From positions 1 through 7,359 of the forward strand of contig JACREW010000103.1 in NCBI GenBank assembly GCA_016212685.1: a DNA stretch of 7,359 nucleotides, in the 5' to 3' direction. Both the position numbers and the translations under genes were made by a program. Every line of letters starts with the position of its first letter. Position 1 is the first letter of the stretch. This stretch comes from Nitrospirota bacterium. Lineage in GTDB: Bacteria; Nitrospirota; Thermodesulfovibrionia; Thermodesulfovibrionales; Dissulfurispiraceae. The notes below the pieces were generated by a model, which was not told the DNA's origin, did not search any database, and saw only the letters and a list, made by a program, of their open reading frames with translations. Of the stretch, positions 6,255 to 7,359 are shown piece by piece.

Positions 6255-7359
6255 ATGGGCAACAGCGAAAAACAGAACATTCTAATTGTTGACGACCGGC
6301 CTGAAAATATCATTGTGCTGGAGAGCTTGCTGGAAGCTCCCTACAGGCATATCGTAAAGGCCGCATCAGGCAGCGAAGCCTTGGCATCGGCCCTTGAATA
6401 CAATTTTGCGATAATCCTTCTCGATGTCCAGATGCCGGATATGGACGGCTTTGAAACCGCCGAGCTCTTGAGAGGCATCGAGAGGACTAAATATGTCCCC
6501 ATAATATTCGTTACCGCAATAAGCCATGAAGAGAAACACGTATTCAAGGGCTACGAAGTCGGAGCGGTGGATTATCTTTTCAAGCCCATAGAGCCGGAAA
6601 TTCTAAAAAGCAAGGTCAATGTATTTCTTGCGCTCCACAGAAAAACCACTGAACTCAAAAAAGCATTGGAGATTATCGAGTCCAAGAATAAAGAAATTGA
6701 AAAATCCTATGCCGACCTCAAATCAGCCCAGTCTCAGATGCTGCAGCAAGAAAAGATGGCGTCAATAGGACAGCTTGCGGCTGGAATCGCCCATGAGATC
6801 AACAATCCGGTCGGATTTATCATGAGCAACCTGGGTTCTTTGCAGAAGTATGCTGATAAGCTGTCAGAGTTCATAAAAATACAGACCGAGGCTTTTGAAG
6901 AGTTATCTTGTAATCCCCCCATCCCCCCTTTAGTAAAGGGGGGTGAGGGGGGATTACTAAAGGAGGGCGAGGGAGGATTTGATAATATCATCAACAAAGT
7001 AAAAGAGGGCAGAAAATCCCTGAAGGTTGATTACATAACGGAAGACATAAACAATCTCATCAAGGAATCCCTCGAAGGCGCAGAAAGGGTCAAAAAAATA
7101 GTTCAGGACTTAAAGAGCTTCTCGATGGTCGACGAGCCCAAACATAAGACGGTAGATATAAACTCAGGAATAGAGAGCACGATAAACATAGTCTGGAACG
7201 AACTGAAATATAAGGCAACGGTAAAAAAAGAATACGGAGACATCCCGCTGACCAAATGTAATCCGGGGCAGCTCAATCAGGTATTCATGAACATACTCGT
7301 CAATGCGGCGCATGCTATTGAAAAACAAGGAGAGATAGCAATAAAGACATGGCATGATG
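6255..7359 (+). CDS. Receiver-histidine kinase (REC-coiled coil-HisKA-HATPase), 3' partial
   Basis: The frame is open from ATG 6255, preceded by AAGGG (6242-6246), to the window edge: 368 codons with no stop. There is no membrane segment, so it is probably cytoplasmic. Residues 7-125 form a receiver: D13/D14, phosphoacceptor D57 in LLDVQMPDMDG, T87 in FVTA and K110 in LFKPIEP. A coiled coil follows (about 129-170), then the kinase dimerisation helix with EKMASIGQLAAGIAHEINNP, phosphoacceptor H180, of the HEINNP type. After a foreign-looking Pro/Gly-rich insert (about 219-242) come the second helix (KESLEGAERVKKIVQDLKSF, about 271-290) and the start of the ATPase domain with N-box N346/N350 in NQVFMNILVNAAHAI. 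The glycine-rich ATP lid lies beyond the window. Such receiver-first kinases can be fed phosphate by an upstream kinase, here plausibly the triple-receiver hybrid, and then signal onward. Whether the insert impairs the kinase cannot be told from sequence alone; the frame is intact on both sides. Confidence 0.92.
   Translation, partial: MGNSEKQNILIVDDRPENIIVLESLLEAPYRHIVKAASGSEALASALEYNFAIILLDVQMPDMDGFETAELLRGIERTKYVPIIFVTAISHEEKHVFKGYEVGAVDYLFKPIEPEILKSKVNVFLALHRKTTELKKALEIIESKNKEIEKSYADLKSAQSQMLQQEKMASIGQLAAGIAHEINNPVGFIMSNLGSLQKYADKLSEFIKIQTEAFEELSCNPPIPPLVKGGEGGLLKEGEGGFDNIINKVKEGRKSLKVDYITEDINNLIKESLEGAERVKKIVQDLKSFSMVDEPKHKTVDINSGIESTINIVWNELKYKATVKKEYGDIPLTKCNPGQLNQVFMNILVNAAHAIEKQGEIAIKTWHD
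6911..6980. repeat. In-frame palindromic element within the receiver-kinase gene
   Basis: The element starts TAATCCCCCC (6911-6920), has a perfect inner stem CCCCCCTTTA (6923-6932) pairing with TAAAGGGGGG (6934-6943) around one G, and closes with GGGGGGATTA (6947-6956), the exact reverse complement of its first ten bases. Its right half is then repeated in tandem: 6931-6956 and 6955-6980 match at 21 of 26 positions. The offset is 24 bases, so the reading frame is kept and the peptide repeats as LVKGGEGGL then LLKEGEGGF. The opposite strand reads NPPSPPFTKGG, a string I recall as typical of spurious translations of such repeats. It shares GGGTGAGGGGG and a terminal GGATTA with the intergenic repeat at 4621-4726, suggesting related element types. 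Confidence 0.8.

Noticed and set aside
5954..6313. Minus-strand 119-codon frame spanning the end of CheR-CheB and start of the receiver-kinase
   Set aside because: It is antisense to conserved CheB residues (D437 region) and the receiver start, with no recognisable domain.
6323..6339. GAGCTT/AAGCTC inverted repeat in the receiver coding region
   Set aside because: A 6-bp stem with a 5-base loop is expected by chance several times in a window this long.
6734..6997. Minus-strand 87-codon frame containing NPPSPPFTKGG
   Set aside because: It is produced by the palindromic repeat read on the other strand and is antisense to the kinase H-box region.

Overview
The window carries four genes, all on the + strand and closely spaced, so they probably form one signalling operon. 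In order they are: a PstS-like periplasmic solute-binding protein (5' end outside the window), a 1308-residue membrane hybrid histidine kinase with three receiver domains, a CheR-CheB fusion protein, and a receiver-histidine kinase cut off by the right edge. The gaps are 18, 131 and 15 bases. No promoter, tRNA, rRNA, CRISPR array or transposase gene is visible. The other long frames on either strand are shadows of these four genes.

The organism is probably a Gram-negative bacterium of moderate GC content, since it has a periplasmic binding protein and a kinase with two membrane spans and a periplasmic sensor. The HAMP-GAF-kinase-triple-receiver layout, the GIAHEINNP-type second kinase and the C-run/G-run palindromic repeats bring Nitrospirota or Desulfobacterota-like environmental bacteria to mind. 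That is recollection, and the sequence does not prove it.

The likely logic is as follows. The binding protein or the periplasmic sensor region gives an input to the membrane kinase. The kinase autophosphorylates at H640 and passes phosphate to its own three receivers. The CheR-CheB protein supplies methyltransferase and methylesterase activities with no CheA, CheW or classical chemoreceptor in view. The receiver-kinase adds a second phosphorelay layer. The methylation target is unknown; the Glu/Gln-rich coiled coil of the large kinase is one candidate.

The most unusual DNA features are repeats. The 131-base gap before the CheR-CheB gene is nearly filled by tandem palindromes, followed by four G-runs at exact 6-base spacing, which is a textbook G-quadruplex motif overlapping a hairpin just upstream of the start codon. 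A second palindromic element with a partly shared end lies in frame inside the receiver-kinase gene and adds a Pro/Gly-rich peptide next to the phosphoacceptor helix. The large kinase gene also holds a perfect 14-bp inverted repeat in its ATPase domain, and the binding-protein gene a perfect 11-bp one. The first ~110 bases do not look like the expected part of a PstS-type protein and may be a divergent, rearranged or chimeric end.
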